From Actinomycetes bacterium (GTDB lineage: Bacteria > Actinomycetota > Humimicrobiia > JAHJRV01), in the NCBI GenBank assembly GCA_030612085.1, contig JAUWOM010000018.1:1-13621 (forward strand): a stretch of DNA of 13,621 bases. Direction: 5' to 3'. Below the pieces are notes generated by a model. The model was not told where the DNA came from. It saw nothing but the letters and a program-made list of their open reading frames with translations, and did not search any database. Shown here in pieces: positions 1-7,800 of this stretch. The translations under genes were made by a program, and so were the position numbers. Each line of letters starts with the position of its first letter. Positions within the stretch are counted from its first letter, which is position 1.

Positions 1-182
1 GCTCAATTTTGTTTGCAGTTTTTCATCTTGAACCAATACAATTAATTCCTTTAATTGGCATAGGGTTTATTTTAGCCTTCGTATATGAGAAGGCAAAATC
101 ACTAATTCCATCAATATTATTGCATTCTTTAAATAATTTAATTGCAATAATTATTTTATTTCAATTTATAAAATATAGTTGA
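1..182 (+). CDS. CPBP (CAAX/Abi) family membrane protease, C-terminal fragment
   Basis: The frame beginning at base 3 is open from the window edge to a TGA at 180-182 and gives 59 residues. Two CPBP signatures are visible: FAVFHLEP, with the conserved motif-2 His, and LLHSLNN, the motif-3 His-xxx-Asn. They are separated by one hydrophobic helix (LIPLIGIGFILAFVYEK), and a second hydrophobic helix runs to the C-terminus. In the family these His/Asn residues, with an upstream EExxxR motif, form the intramembrane metalloprotease or glutamic-protease site that cleaves prenylated proteins or other membrane substrates. The catalytic Glu pair lies outside the window. The substrate is unknown and no functional link to the downstream gat genes is visible. 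The 213-base gap to gatC suggests it is a separate unit. Assignment rests on two short motifs plus hydrophobicity. Confidence 0.75.
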   Translation, partial: SILFAVFHLEPIQLIPLIGIGFILAFVYEKAKSLIPSILLHSLNNLIAIIILFQFIKYS

Positions 183-395
183 TGATATACATCGTGGAAT
201 ATAATTTAAAGTTGCATTAAAATAAATTAATTTTTAAGTTTATGAAATTTTTTATTAAAAAATTAAAAAGTCTGTGAAATAATTTCAAATATTAACTGAA
301 TTAATTCTAATAGAGTAAGAAGATACATTATTAAAAGAAAGGAGAAAAGCTCGCTTTCCTTGATTATAAAAGGAGTCTGGGAGCTATATTTCTAA
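183..395 (+). promoter_or_regulatory. Leader/intergenic region upstream of gatC
   Basis: This 213-base gap holds no ORF. A perfect TATAAT lies at 200-205 with TTGATG at 179-184, a short 15-base spacer, as a weak promoter candidate. An A/T-only inverted repeat at 246-264 (8-bp arms, 3-base loop) could be a weak terminator for the protease gene. At 337-361 a purine stretch and CTTTCCTT can fold into a bulged hairpin. The same CTTTCCTT (354-361) can instead pair with the purines AAGGA at 370-374. The SD most likely used by gatC is GGGAG at 379-383, 12 bases before the ATG. No T-box core (TGGNACCGCG) was found. All of these are weak, eye-found signals. Confidence 0.3.
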
Positions 396-689
396 ATGGA
401 AGAAATCAGCAAAAAAGATGTGAAACATGTGGCAAAATTAGCTGAACTCGACATTAGAGAAGATGAAATAGACAGATTTGTAGATCAATTAAATATTGTA
501 CTAAAACATGCAGGAAAAATTAATGAGATCGATACTACTAATGTTGAACCAACTTCTCATGCCACAAATATTATTAATATTTTTAGAGATGATATTGTTA
601 AAAAGTGCATAAGCAAAAAAGATGCTCTATTAAATTCTCCAAAAACAATTGAAGATCTTTTTGAAGTTCCTTTAATAATTGAGGAATAA
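396..689 (+). CDS. gatC: Aspartyl/glutamyl-tRNA amidotransferase subunit C
   Basis: GatC is the small subunit of the GatCAB complex. It wraps around the GatA-GatB interface and stabilises the amidase. The 97-residue length is normal for the family. The N-terminus (ISKKDVKHVAKLAELDI) matches the conserved start of GatC, and the N-I-F-R-D-D stretch near residue 65 is the usual family motif before the C-terminal segment ending in a hydrophobic EVPLII. The ATG at 396 gives the expected N-terminus; GGGAG at 379-383 is the nearest SD and its spacing of 12 is slightly long. The stop is followed after two bases by gatA, whose SD lies inside the gatC coding end, so the two are co-transcribed and probably translationally coupled. 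Cytoplasmic. Confidence 0.95.
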   Translation: MEEISKKDVKHVAKLAELDIREDEIDRFVDQLNIVLKHAGKINEIDTTNVEPTSHATNIINIFRDDIVKKCISKKDALLNSPKTIEDLFEVPLIIEE

Positions 690-691
690 AG

Positions 692-2200
692 ATGGTAAAA
701 GAAAGATTATATAAATTAAGTGCAAAAGAGTTATCAGATTTAATGTCAAAAAGAGAGATATCAAGTTACGAAACTGTAAAGGATATTGCTGAAAGAATGG
801 AAGAAGTTGAAACTATTGTTAAATCATATATAACTACTAATATCTATAAAGCTATTGCAGCAGCGAGAAAAATAGATAAGTTTATTTACAAGAAAAAAAG
901 AATAAGAGGTGGCAAATTCATTTATAGAACAAAAAATATTGAACCTTTAACAGGAATACCAATAGCAGTAAAAGATAATATAACTACTAAGGGAATTCAT
1001 ACAACTTGTGGCTCTAATATACTTGGCAACTATAAGCCTATCTATGATGCTACAGTCATTAATAAAATTAAAGAATCGAATATGATTCTAACTGGTAAGA
1101 CCAACATGGATGAATTTGCAATGGGTTCTTCAACTGAGAATTCAAGTTTTTGGACAACGCACAATCCATGGAATCTAAATAATGTTCCAGGTGGATCTAG
1201 TGGGGGGTCTGCAGCAGCAGTGGCAGTTGGAGAAACACCATTAGCATTGGGAACAGATACAGGAGGTTCAATAAGGCAACCAGCTGCACTCTGTGGAGTT
1301 GTTGGATTAAAACCGACTTACGGATTGGTTTCAAGATTTGGTCTCATTGCTTTTGCATCATCTCTTGATCAGATTGGACCAATAACAAGAAATGTTCAGG
1401 ATTGTGCATTACTTTTAAATATAATTGCTGGTCACGACTCACTTGATTCAACATCAGTATTTAAGGACAAAGAGGATTATACAAAATATTTAAAAGAGGA
1501 TATAAGTGGGTTAAAAATAGGAATAATAAAGGAACTGATGGGTGAAGGGATATCAAATTATGTTAAGGGTGCTGTTTATAAAGCAATAAATATTTTTTCA
1601 TCACTCGGTGCCTTTTGTGAAGAAATATCACTTCCAAGTTTAAAGTTTGCACTTAGTGCTTACTATATTATTGCACCTGCTGAAGCCAGTTCAAATCTTG
1701 CAAGATATGATGGAATAAGATATGGCTTAAGAGCTAAAAAAGTAAAAAGTTTTAGAAGTATGTATAGAAAAACGAGGTCTCAAGGCTTTGGTGATGAGGT
1801 TAAAAGAAGAATTATGCTTGGAACATATGCTCTAAGCAGGGGATATTATGAAGCTTATTATTTACAAGCTCAGAAGGTAAGAACATTAATCATAAATGAT
1901 TTTAAAAAAGTATTTAAAAAGTTTGATGTTTTAATATCACCAACAACTCCATCAGTTGCTTTTAAAATTGGTGAGAAGTTTGAAGACCCTTTGACTATGT
2001 ATTTATCAGATATCTGCACTATACCAGTTAATTTAGCAGGGATACCTGCAATCTCTATACCATGTGGATTGAAAAATAATCTACCAATTGGTCTTCAAAT
2101 AATAGCACCACACTTCGAAGAAGGCTTATTAATAAAGACAGCTTATAACTTCGAAAAAAAATTTAATTTTAAATTAAAACCACTTTATAGGAAATTTTAA
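692..2200 (+). CDS. gatA: Aspartyl/glutamyl-tRNA amidotransferase subunit A (amidase)
   Basis: GatA hydrolyses glutamine (or asparagine) and passes ammonia to GatB for amidation of Glu-tRNA(Gln) or Asp-tRNA(Asn). The amidase-signature triad is intact: K94 in IAVKDN, cis-Ser S169 in VPGGSSGGSAAA, and nucleophile S193 in DTGGSIRQPAA. The spacings (75 and 24 residues) equal those of the Staphylococcus enzyme (K79/S154/S178, from memory). The lysine lies about 15 residues later here because of a lysine/arginine-rich insert around residues 62-82 (KKKRIRGGKF). The length of 502 is slightly above the usual 480-490. The C-terminal half carries conserved SPTTPSVAFKIGE and GIPAISIPCG. GAGGA at 681-685 is the SD, 6 bases before the ATG. 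It is separated from gatB by 77 bases but very likely in the same operon. Cytoplasmic. Confidence 0.97.
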   Translation: MVKERLYKLSAKELSDLMSKREISSYETVKDIAERMEEVETIVKSYITTNIYKAIAAARKIDKFIYKKKRIRGGKFIYRTKNIEPLTGIPIAVKDNITTKGIHTTCGSNILGNYKPIYDATVINKIKESNMILTGKTNMDEFAMGSSTENSSFWTTHNPWNLNNVPGGSSGGSAAAVAVGETPLALGTDTGGSIRQPAALCGVVGLKPTYGLVSRFGLIAFASSLDQIGPITRNVQDCALLLNIIAGHDSLDSTSVFKDKEDYTKYLKEDISGLKIGIIKELMGEGISNYVKGAVYKAINIFSSLGAFCEEISLPSLKFALSAYYIIAPAEASSNLARYDGIRYGLRAKKVKSFRSMYRKTRSQGFGDEVKRRIMLGTYALSRGYYEAYYLQAQKVRTLIINDFKKVFKKFDVLISPTTPSVAFKIGEKFEDPLTMYLSDICTIPVNLAGIPAISIPCGLKNNLPIGLQIIAPHFEEGLLIKTAYNFEKKFNFKLKPLYRKF

Positions 2201-2277
2201 TATAAATATTACGTCATATAAATTTTAAAAAATAACTTTTAATTGATATCTCTTAATAAGGAATTTAGGGAATAAAT

Positions 2278-3723
2278 ATGGAATTTGAAATTAAAATTGG
2301 ATTAGAAACGCATGTTGAGTTACTCACAGATTCTAAGATGTTCTGTGGATGCAGCACTAAATTTGGTACTGCTCCAAATACTCAGACCTGTCCCATATGC
2401 CTTGGTCATCCAGGAACTCTTCCAGTTATAAACAAAAAAGCATTTGATTATACAATAAAAGTAGCATTAGCCTTGAATTGTAAAATTGCTAATTTTACTC
2501 AATTTCATCGTAAGAACTATTTTTATCCTGATTTACCCAAAGGATATCAAATATCACAATACGACTTACCGATAGGTTTAAATGGGTATCTTGATATCAA
2601 ATTAAACAGTAAAGTAAAAAGGATAGGAATAAGCCGTGTTCATATGGAGGAAGATACAGCTAAGTTATTACATTTTGGCGAGACTGGTAGAATAAGTGAA
2701 GCAACCGGAAGTGGACTTGATTTTAACAGATGTGGAATCCCACTTTTAGAAATTGTTTCTGCTCCTGATATAAAAAATGTAACACAGGCAAAAGCTTATG
2801 TAATGCTTCTAAAAAAGATACTTGAATATCTTGAAGTAAGTGATTGTAATATGGAGGAAGGTAAATTTAGAATTGACGCTAATATATCAGTAAAAAAATT
2901 GGGAGATGAATATAGTAAAACAAGAACAGAACTCAAAAATCTCAACTCCTTTAGATTTTTAGAAAAAGGTTTAAGTTATGAAATTAAAAGACAGAGTGAA
3001 ATTCTCAACAAGAGTGAAAAACTATATTTGGAAACAAGACATTTTGACTCAAAAACAATGACAACTAAATCCATGAGGATAAAAGAAGAAGCACAGGATT
3101 ATAGGTATTTTCCCGAACCTGATCTGGTTCCAATAGAAATAAGCAGAGAATGGGTAGATGAAATAAAAAAGACAGTTCCTGAACTTCCATCCATTAGAAC
3201 TGATAGAATTAAAAAGCAGTACGATATCTCTGATAATGATGTAGAAATTATAACTTCCACCAAAAGCATGGCTGACTTCTTTGAATCCTGTGCAAAAATT
3301 TATCCTTATCCAAAGATAATTAGCAATTGGATTATAAGAGATCTTTTATATTTGCTAAATCAGGAGCAAATTCAGATAGAGAATTGTAAGATAAGTTCTG
3401 AACACTTAGTAGATATGTTAAAAATGATCGATACAGGGTCAATAAGTGGTAAAATCGCTAAATCTATTTTTAAGGAAATGTTTAAAACAGGAAAGATGCC
3501 AGGAGATATTGTTCAGGAAAAAGGGCTTGAACAAATAAGTGATATTGATAAATTAACAGATATCATTGAGCAGGTTTTAAAAGAGAATCCAGAGATTGTT
3601 ACACAATATTTATCAGGAAAAATGCAGGTCTTTACTTTTCTTGTAGGTCAGGTTATGAAAAAAACAAAAGGTAAAGCAAACCCTAAATTAGTTAATGAAT
3701 TACTAAAGAAAAAACTAAAATAA
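2278..3723 (+). CDS. gatB: Aspartyl/glutamyl-tRNA amidotransferase subunit B
   Basis: GatB binds the misacylated tRNA, phosphorylates its side-chain carboxyl with ATP and amidates it using ammonia channelled from GatA. The start MEFEIKIGLETHVEL is the family hallmark. Four cysteines at residues 23, 25, 38 and 41 (CGC and CPIC) match the zinc-binding set of zinc-containing GatB enzymes. The kinase/cradle region has HRKNYFYPDLPKGYQISQ and the HMEEDTAKL and DFNRCGIPLLEIVS blocks. The C-terminal third (about 330-481) is the helical GatB/YqeY tail that reads the tRNA, ending in the typical KTKGKANPKLVNELLKKKL. The full length of 481 residues is normal. Purine-rich AAGGA (2258-2262) and AGGG (2267-2270) precede the ATG. 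Presence of GatCAB implies that the cell lacks a dedicated GlnRS and/or AsnRS; this window cannot show which. Confidence 0.97.
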   Translation: MEFEIKIGLETHVELLTDSKMFCGCSTKFGTAPNTQTCPICLGHPGTLPVINKKAFDYTIKVALALNCKIANFTQFHRKNYFYPDLPKGYQISQYDLPIGLNGYLDIKLNSKVKRIGISRVHMEEDTAKLLHFGETGRISEATGSGLDFNRCGIPLLEIVSAPDIKNVTQAKAYVMLLKKILEYLEVSDCNMEEGKFRIDANISVKKLGDEYSKTRTELKNLNSFRFLEKGLSYEIKRQSEILNKSEKLYLETRHFDSKTMTTKSMRIKEEAQDYRYFPEPDLVPIEISREWVDEIKKTVPELPSIRTDRIKKQYDISDNDVEIITSTKSMADFFESCAKIYPYPKIISNWIIRDLLYLLNQEQIQIENCKISSEHLVDMLKMIDTGSISGKIAKSIFKEMFKTGKMPGDIVQEKGLEQISDIDKLTDIIEQVLKENPEIVTQYLSGKMQVFTFLVGQVMKKTKGKANPKLVNELLKKKLK

Positions 3724-3735
3724 ATAACTTTTGGA

Positions 3736-3789
3736 AGATTTGGGCATAGTTTCTTGACTAAAATATCTTCGAAACCATGCCACAAATCT
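3736..3789 (+). repeat. Long imperfect stem-loop downstream of gatB
   Basis: The arms at 3736-3753 and 3771-3789 are reverse complements over 17 of 18 positions, with one A-C mismatch and one bulged T, around a 17-base loop. Its G/C content is well above the surrounding intergenic DNA. No T-tract follows on either strand, so it is not a standard intrinsic terminator. A competing stem is possible: GAAGAT (3734-3739) with ATCTTC (3765-3770), which uses the left arm and the loop and excludes the long stem. It could be an mRNA 3' stabiliser, a small palindromic repeat, or a Rho-type end. I did not see a second copy in the window. Confidence 0.55.
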
Positions 3790-3845
3790 ATTAAAACTCT
3801 TAGATTTTAAAAATATTAAATTTAAACTAAAATAAATTATTAATT

Positions 3846-4730
3846 ATGATAAAAATTCTTCTATCTACAGCTTCTTTGGCTCCATTTTCACATACAGAAA
3901 TTTTCTCTATATCAAAGGATGTGGGATTTGATGGATTAGAGTTGGTTATAAACAGTAATTGCTTAAAAGGGGATATAGATAAAAATATTCTTAAACTTAA
4001 TAATCTTATAAATCACTATAATTTGCCAGTCTATACAGCTCATCAACCTCTTTTTATGGTTTATTGGAAACTTGGAGTCAGGGGAACTTTAGAATTAACC
4101 TTTAATATTGCAAGTCAGCTACGATGTAAATTAGTAACTATACATTTACCTATTTTTCTAAGACCTGATAATTCATATCCATGGTGGGATAATTATTCAA
4201 AACAGTTTCTTGAAGCTATCTTAAATATTAAACAGGAATCATTTTACAAATTAAGTAAATTTGAAAAAATAAAAAATAAAAGTAAAAATTTAAATAAACA
4301 ATTTAAAGAAAGCAATTTAGAACCATTAATTACAGTTGAAACTGTTTTAGATAGAAGAGTTAATTTTGGAAAGAGACATTTTACCGATCCAAAAGTTCTA
4401 ATGAACTATGTTTTGAAACAGAATTTATTTATCACTTTCGATACGACACACCATGGATTAAGAAACTATGATATTGAAGACAGCTTTAATATTCTTAAAT
4501 CCAGAGTTATAAACATTCATTTAAGTAATACCAGAAGAAGGAAACATGAACCACCTTATATTGGAAAAATCCCACTAAAAGAATTTTTAAAATTTATTTT
4601 AAATAAAAAATATAATAATTTTGTTACTTTAGAGATCTCACCTTTAGCACTTAATTTCTGGAACAAAAAAAGAGTAAGAGAAAAACTTAAGAGGAGCATA
4701 AATTTTTGCAAAGAATACACTGATAAATAA
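3846..4730 (+). CDS. Sugar phosphate isomerase/epimerase-like TIM-barrel protein (AP_endonuc_2 fold)
   Basis: The 294-residue protein has the layout of the xylose-isomerase-like TIM-barrel superfamily, which includes endonuclease IV, hexulose-6-phosphate epimerases, IolE/IolI and many uncharacterised members. The strand-end residues expected for divalent metal and substrate are visible: H66 (TAHQP), H100 (LVTIH), E165 (ITVET), D199 and H202 (FDTTHH), H225 (INIHLSN) and E263 (TLEIS). A lysine/asparagine-rich stretch at 135-158 is probably a surface loop. It has no signal peptide or membrane segment. The ATG is the first possible start, because an in-frame TAA lies 18 bases upstream. No SD is present, only A/T-rich sequence, so it may be weakly translated or leaderless. 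The substrate cannot be assigned. It is separated from gatB by the stem-loop and from dnaE by 158 bases, so context does not indicate a pathway. Confidence 0.8.
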   Translation: MIKILLSTASLAPFSHTEIFSISKDVGFDGLELVINSNCLKGDIDKNILKLNNLINHYNLPVYTAHQPLFMVYWKLGVRGTLELTFNIASQLRCKLVTIHLPIFLRPDNSYPWWDNYSKQFLEAILNIKQESFYKLSKFEKIKNKSKNLNKQFKESNLEPLITVETVLDRRVNFGKRHFTDPKVLMNYVLKQNLFITFDTTHHGLRNYDIEDSFNILKSRVINIHLSNTRRRKHEPPYIGKIPLKEFLKFILNKKYNNFVTLEISPLALNFWNKKRVREKLKRSINFCKEYTDK

Positions 4731-4783
4731 GATTTAAAAATTCTAATAAATGCTTTTTTTATTGTATTATTATTAAGAAAATA

Positions 4784-4811
4784 TTGTACTAATTTAATTC
4801 TTAAATGTAAT
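4784..4811 (+). promoter_or_regulatory. Candidate dnaE promoter
   Basis: TTGTAC (4784-4789) and TGTAAT (4806-4811) are separated by 16 bases, a passable sigma-70 match. Transcription would start near 4818 and give a leader of about 70 bases containing the hairpin at 4839-4867. The region is so A/T-rich that chance matches are common; an alternative -35 TTGTAT lies at 4762-4767. Confidence 0.3.
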
Positions 4812-4838
4812 TTAATTTTTAACTAACTTATAACTTCA

Positions 4839-4874
4839 CTAAATTAAAAAGTGAGACTTTTAATTTAGATTTTT
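4839..4874 (+). terminator. Terminator-like hairpin abutting the dnaE ribosome binding site
   Basis: The left arm 4839-4852 and right arm 4856-4868 pair over 13 base pairs with one bulged A and a GAG loop. The arms are followed by A and then five Ts (4870-4874), the shape of an intrinsic terminator, although only three of the pairs are G-C. The dnaE SD begins two bases later. It may end the upstream TIM-barrel transcript, but any dnaE message starting upstream would have to pass through it, so attenuation or control of translation is also possible. Confidence 0.5.
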
Positions 4875-4875
4875 A

Positions 4876-4891
4876 AAAGGTGCTTAAATTG
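4876..4891 (+). promoter_or_regulatory. Ribosome binding site that decides the dnaE start (TTG)
   Basis: AAAGGTG (4876-4882) matches the anti-SD. The in-frame GTG at 4880 overlaps this SD and cannot use it. The in-frame TTG at 4889-4891 sits 6 bases after the SD, the usual spacing, and yields a protein beginning MAKNIPDFIHLHTHTEFS, which is the family-typical distance to the PHP histidines. Confidence 0.75.
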
Positions 4892-7800
4892 GCAAAAAAT
4901 ATTCCAGATTTTATTCATCTTCATACTCATACAGAATTCTCTTTACTGGATGGAGCAATAAAGATACCAAATTTAATTTCAAAGGCTAAAGAGTTTAATA
5001 TGCACTCGGTAGCTATAACTGATCATGGCAACATGTATGGTGCTATAGAATTTTACAACTTAGCAAAAGAAGCAGATATTAAACCTATAATTGGATGTGA
5101 ATTTTATGTTGCAATAAATTCCAGATTTAATAAATCTAAAAGAGAGGAAAAGTCTAATCATCTAACTCTTTTAGCTAAAGATATCCAAGGTTATAAAAAC
5201 CTGATGAAGCTTATTACCTTAAGTTATTTTGAGGGATTTTATTACAAACCAAGAGTTGATCTTGAGCTACTAAGTAAATACAGTTCTGGAATTATTGCAC
5301 TTTCTGGATGTATTTCAGGTAATATTCCGAGGTTGATTTTAGAAGATAGAATTAATGAAGCAATTGAATCTGCTTCAAAGTTTTGTGAGATCTTTGGTAA
5401 AGAGAATTTATATTTGGAAATTCAGGATCAAGGTTTAGAAGAACAAAAGATTTTAAACCCAAAGTTAATTAAAATGTCAGAGAAATTAAATATTCCTTTA
5501 GTGGCAACCAATGATGCTCACTACCTAAATAAAGAAAACCATACTGCTCATGATGTTTTACTCTGTATTCAAACAAGAACCACTTTAGATGATAAGGAAA
5601 GACTTCGTTTTTCCACTCCCGAATTTTACTTTAAATCCAAAGAAGAGATGTTTAATATTTTCAAAGATATTCCCGAGGTTCTAAAAAATAGCATAGAAAT
5701 TTCAGAAAAATGTAATTTAGAAATACCATTAAATTTAGATTTACTACCAGCCTATAAAGTTCCAGAGAATTATAATTTAGATAGTTACTTGGAAGAAATC
5801 TGCAGAGAAGGCTTTAATAAGAGATATTCTGATCCCACAGATGAGATAAAAGATAGATTGAAACGAGAACTTATTGTTATAAAAGATATGGGATATTCTG
5901 GATATTTTTTAATTGTTTGGGATTTTGTAAACTACGCTAAAAGGAGTAGTATAAGAGTAGGACCTGGGAGAGGGTCAGCAGCTGGAAGTATAGTTTCATA
6001 CTGTCTCGGAATAACTGATATTGATCCAATAGAATACGGTCTGCTTTTTGAGCGATTCTTGAATCCGCATAGAAAAAGTCTTCCGGATATTGACATAGAT
6101 TTCTGTTATGAAAGAAGAAATGAAGTCATTGATTATGTTGTTAGTAAATATGGAAGAAATAAAGTAGCTCAGCTTATAACTTTTGGGACAATGGCTGCAA
6201 GAGCAGCAACTCGTGATGCAGGTAGAGTTTTTGGTGTTCCATATGGAAAGGTTGATAAAGTAGCAAAGATGATTCCTATGGGAATAGGAATAACTATTGA
6301 TAAATCTATTAATACTGTTCCGGAATTAAGAGACTCTTATCAAAAAGATGAAGAAGTTAAGAAAATATTGGATACAGCTATGGCCTTGGAGGGACTTTCA
6401 AGACAAGATTCTATTCATGCAGCTGGTGTTGTTATATCTGACAAGGATTTGACTGAGTACACTCCTTTACAAAGAAAAGGAAATGGTGAAGTTGTTACTC
6501 AATATAAAATGGATGATGTGCAAAGAATTGGACTTTTAAAGATGGATTTTTTAGGACTAAGAACCTTAACACTTATTGACAAAACCCTTGAAATAATAAA
6601 GCATACCAAAGAGATAGAAATTAACTTAAATGAGATTGATTTACAGGATAAAAAGACATTTTCAATGATAAGTCATGGAGAAACAATTGGTATTTTTCAG
6701 CTTGAAAGTTCAGGAATGAGAAATCTGATGATAGATTTACAGCCAAATTGCATTGAAGACCTGATTGCATTACTTGCACTTTATAGACCTGGTCCACTGC
6801 AAAGTGGAATGGTTAAAGATTTTGTAAAAGCAAAAAAGGGAAAAACAAAAATAAGATACCCACACCCATCATTAGAATCTATCTTGGATACAACTTACGG
6901 AATTATTGTTTATCAGGAACAGGTTATGGAAATTGCATCAAAAATGGCAGATTTTACGATGGCAGAAGCTGATATTTTAAGAGGTGCCATAAGTAAAAAG
7001 AAGAGAAGAGTATTATCCAAACAGAGAAATAAATTCTTGGATGGGGCTTTGAATAATGGGATAAGCAGGGGAGCAGCTCAGAAAATTTTTGATTTGTTAC
7101 TATTATTTGCGGAGTATGGGTTTAATAAATCACACTCTGCTGCTTATTCTTTAATCTCCTATCAAACTGCATATCTAAAAGCAAATTATCCTGTTGAATT
7201 TATGGCTGCATTACTTACTGTCAGGATGGCAGATCAGGAAAAAGTAGCTCAGTATATAAATGAATGTAGAAGACTTGGAATTGAAATATTACCGCCTGAT
7301 GTTAATGAAAGCTTTTCTAACTTCACAGTGGTGGGAAATAAAATAAGGTTTGGATTATCTGCAGTAAAAAATGTGGGAGATAATGTTATTCAAAATATAG
7401 TATCTAATAGGAAAGATAAAGGAAAGTTTAAATCATTTGTAGATTTTTGTAGTATGGTAGATCCTGTTGTTTTAAATAAAAAGACATTAGAAAGCCTGAT
7501 AAAGGCTGGAGCATTTGACTCGTTGGGATTAACAAGACAATCACTTATGAAAAATTATAAAAGAATTGTCTCTCATGTCCTTACTATCAGAGGTAATAGA
7601 GAAATAGGTCAATTTTCTCTTTTTGATGCTGACAAAACTCTTAAGGATGCACTAATTACAACTTTACCTGAGAAAAGAACAGAATTTCCTCGGAAGAAGT
7701 TGTTAGCATACGAGAAAGAGATGTTGGGATTATATGTTTCAGACCATCCATTAATTGGTTATGAGCATCAATTGAATAAATACAGTGATTGTCAGATTAG

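Noticed and set aside
183..395. T-box riboswitch upstream of the gat operon
   Set aside because: The conserved TGGNACCGCG core and a following terminator stem are absent.
4754..4766. T7 run downstream of the TIM-barrel gene as a terminator
   Set aside because: The only stem available (AATAAA with TTTATT) is all A/U and would consume part of the T-run.
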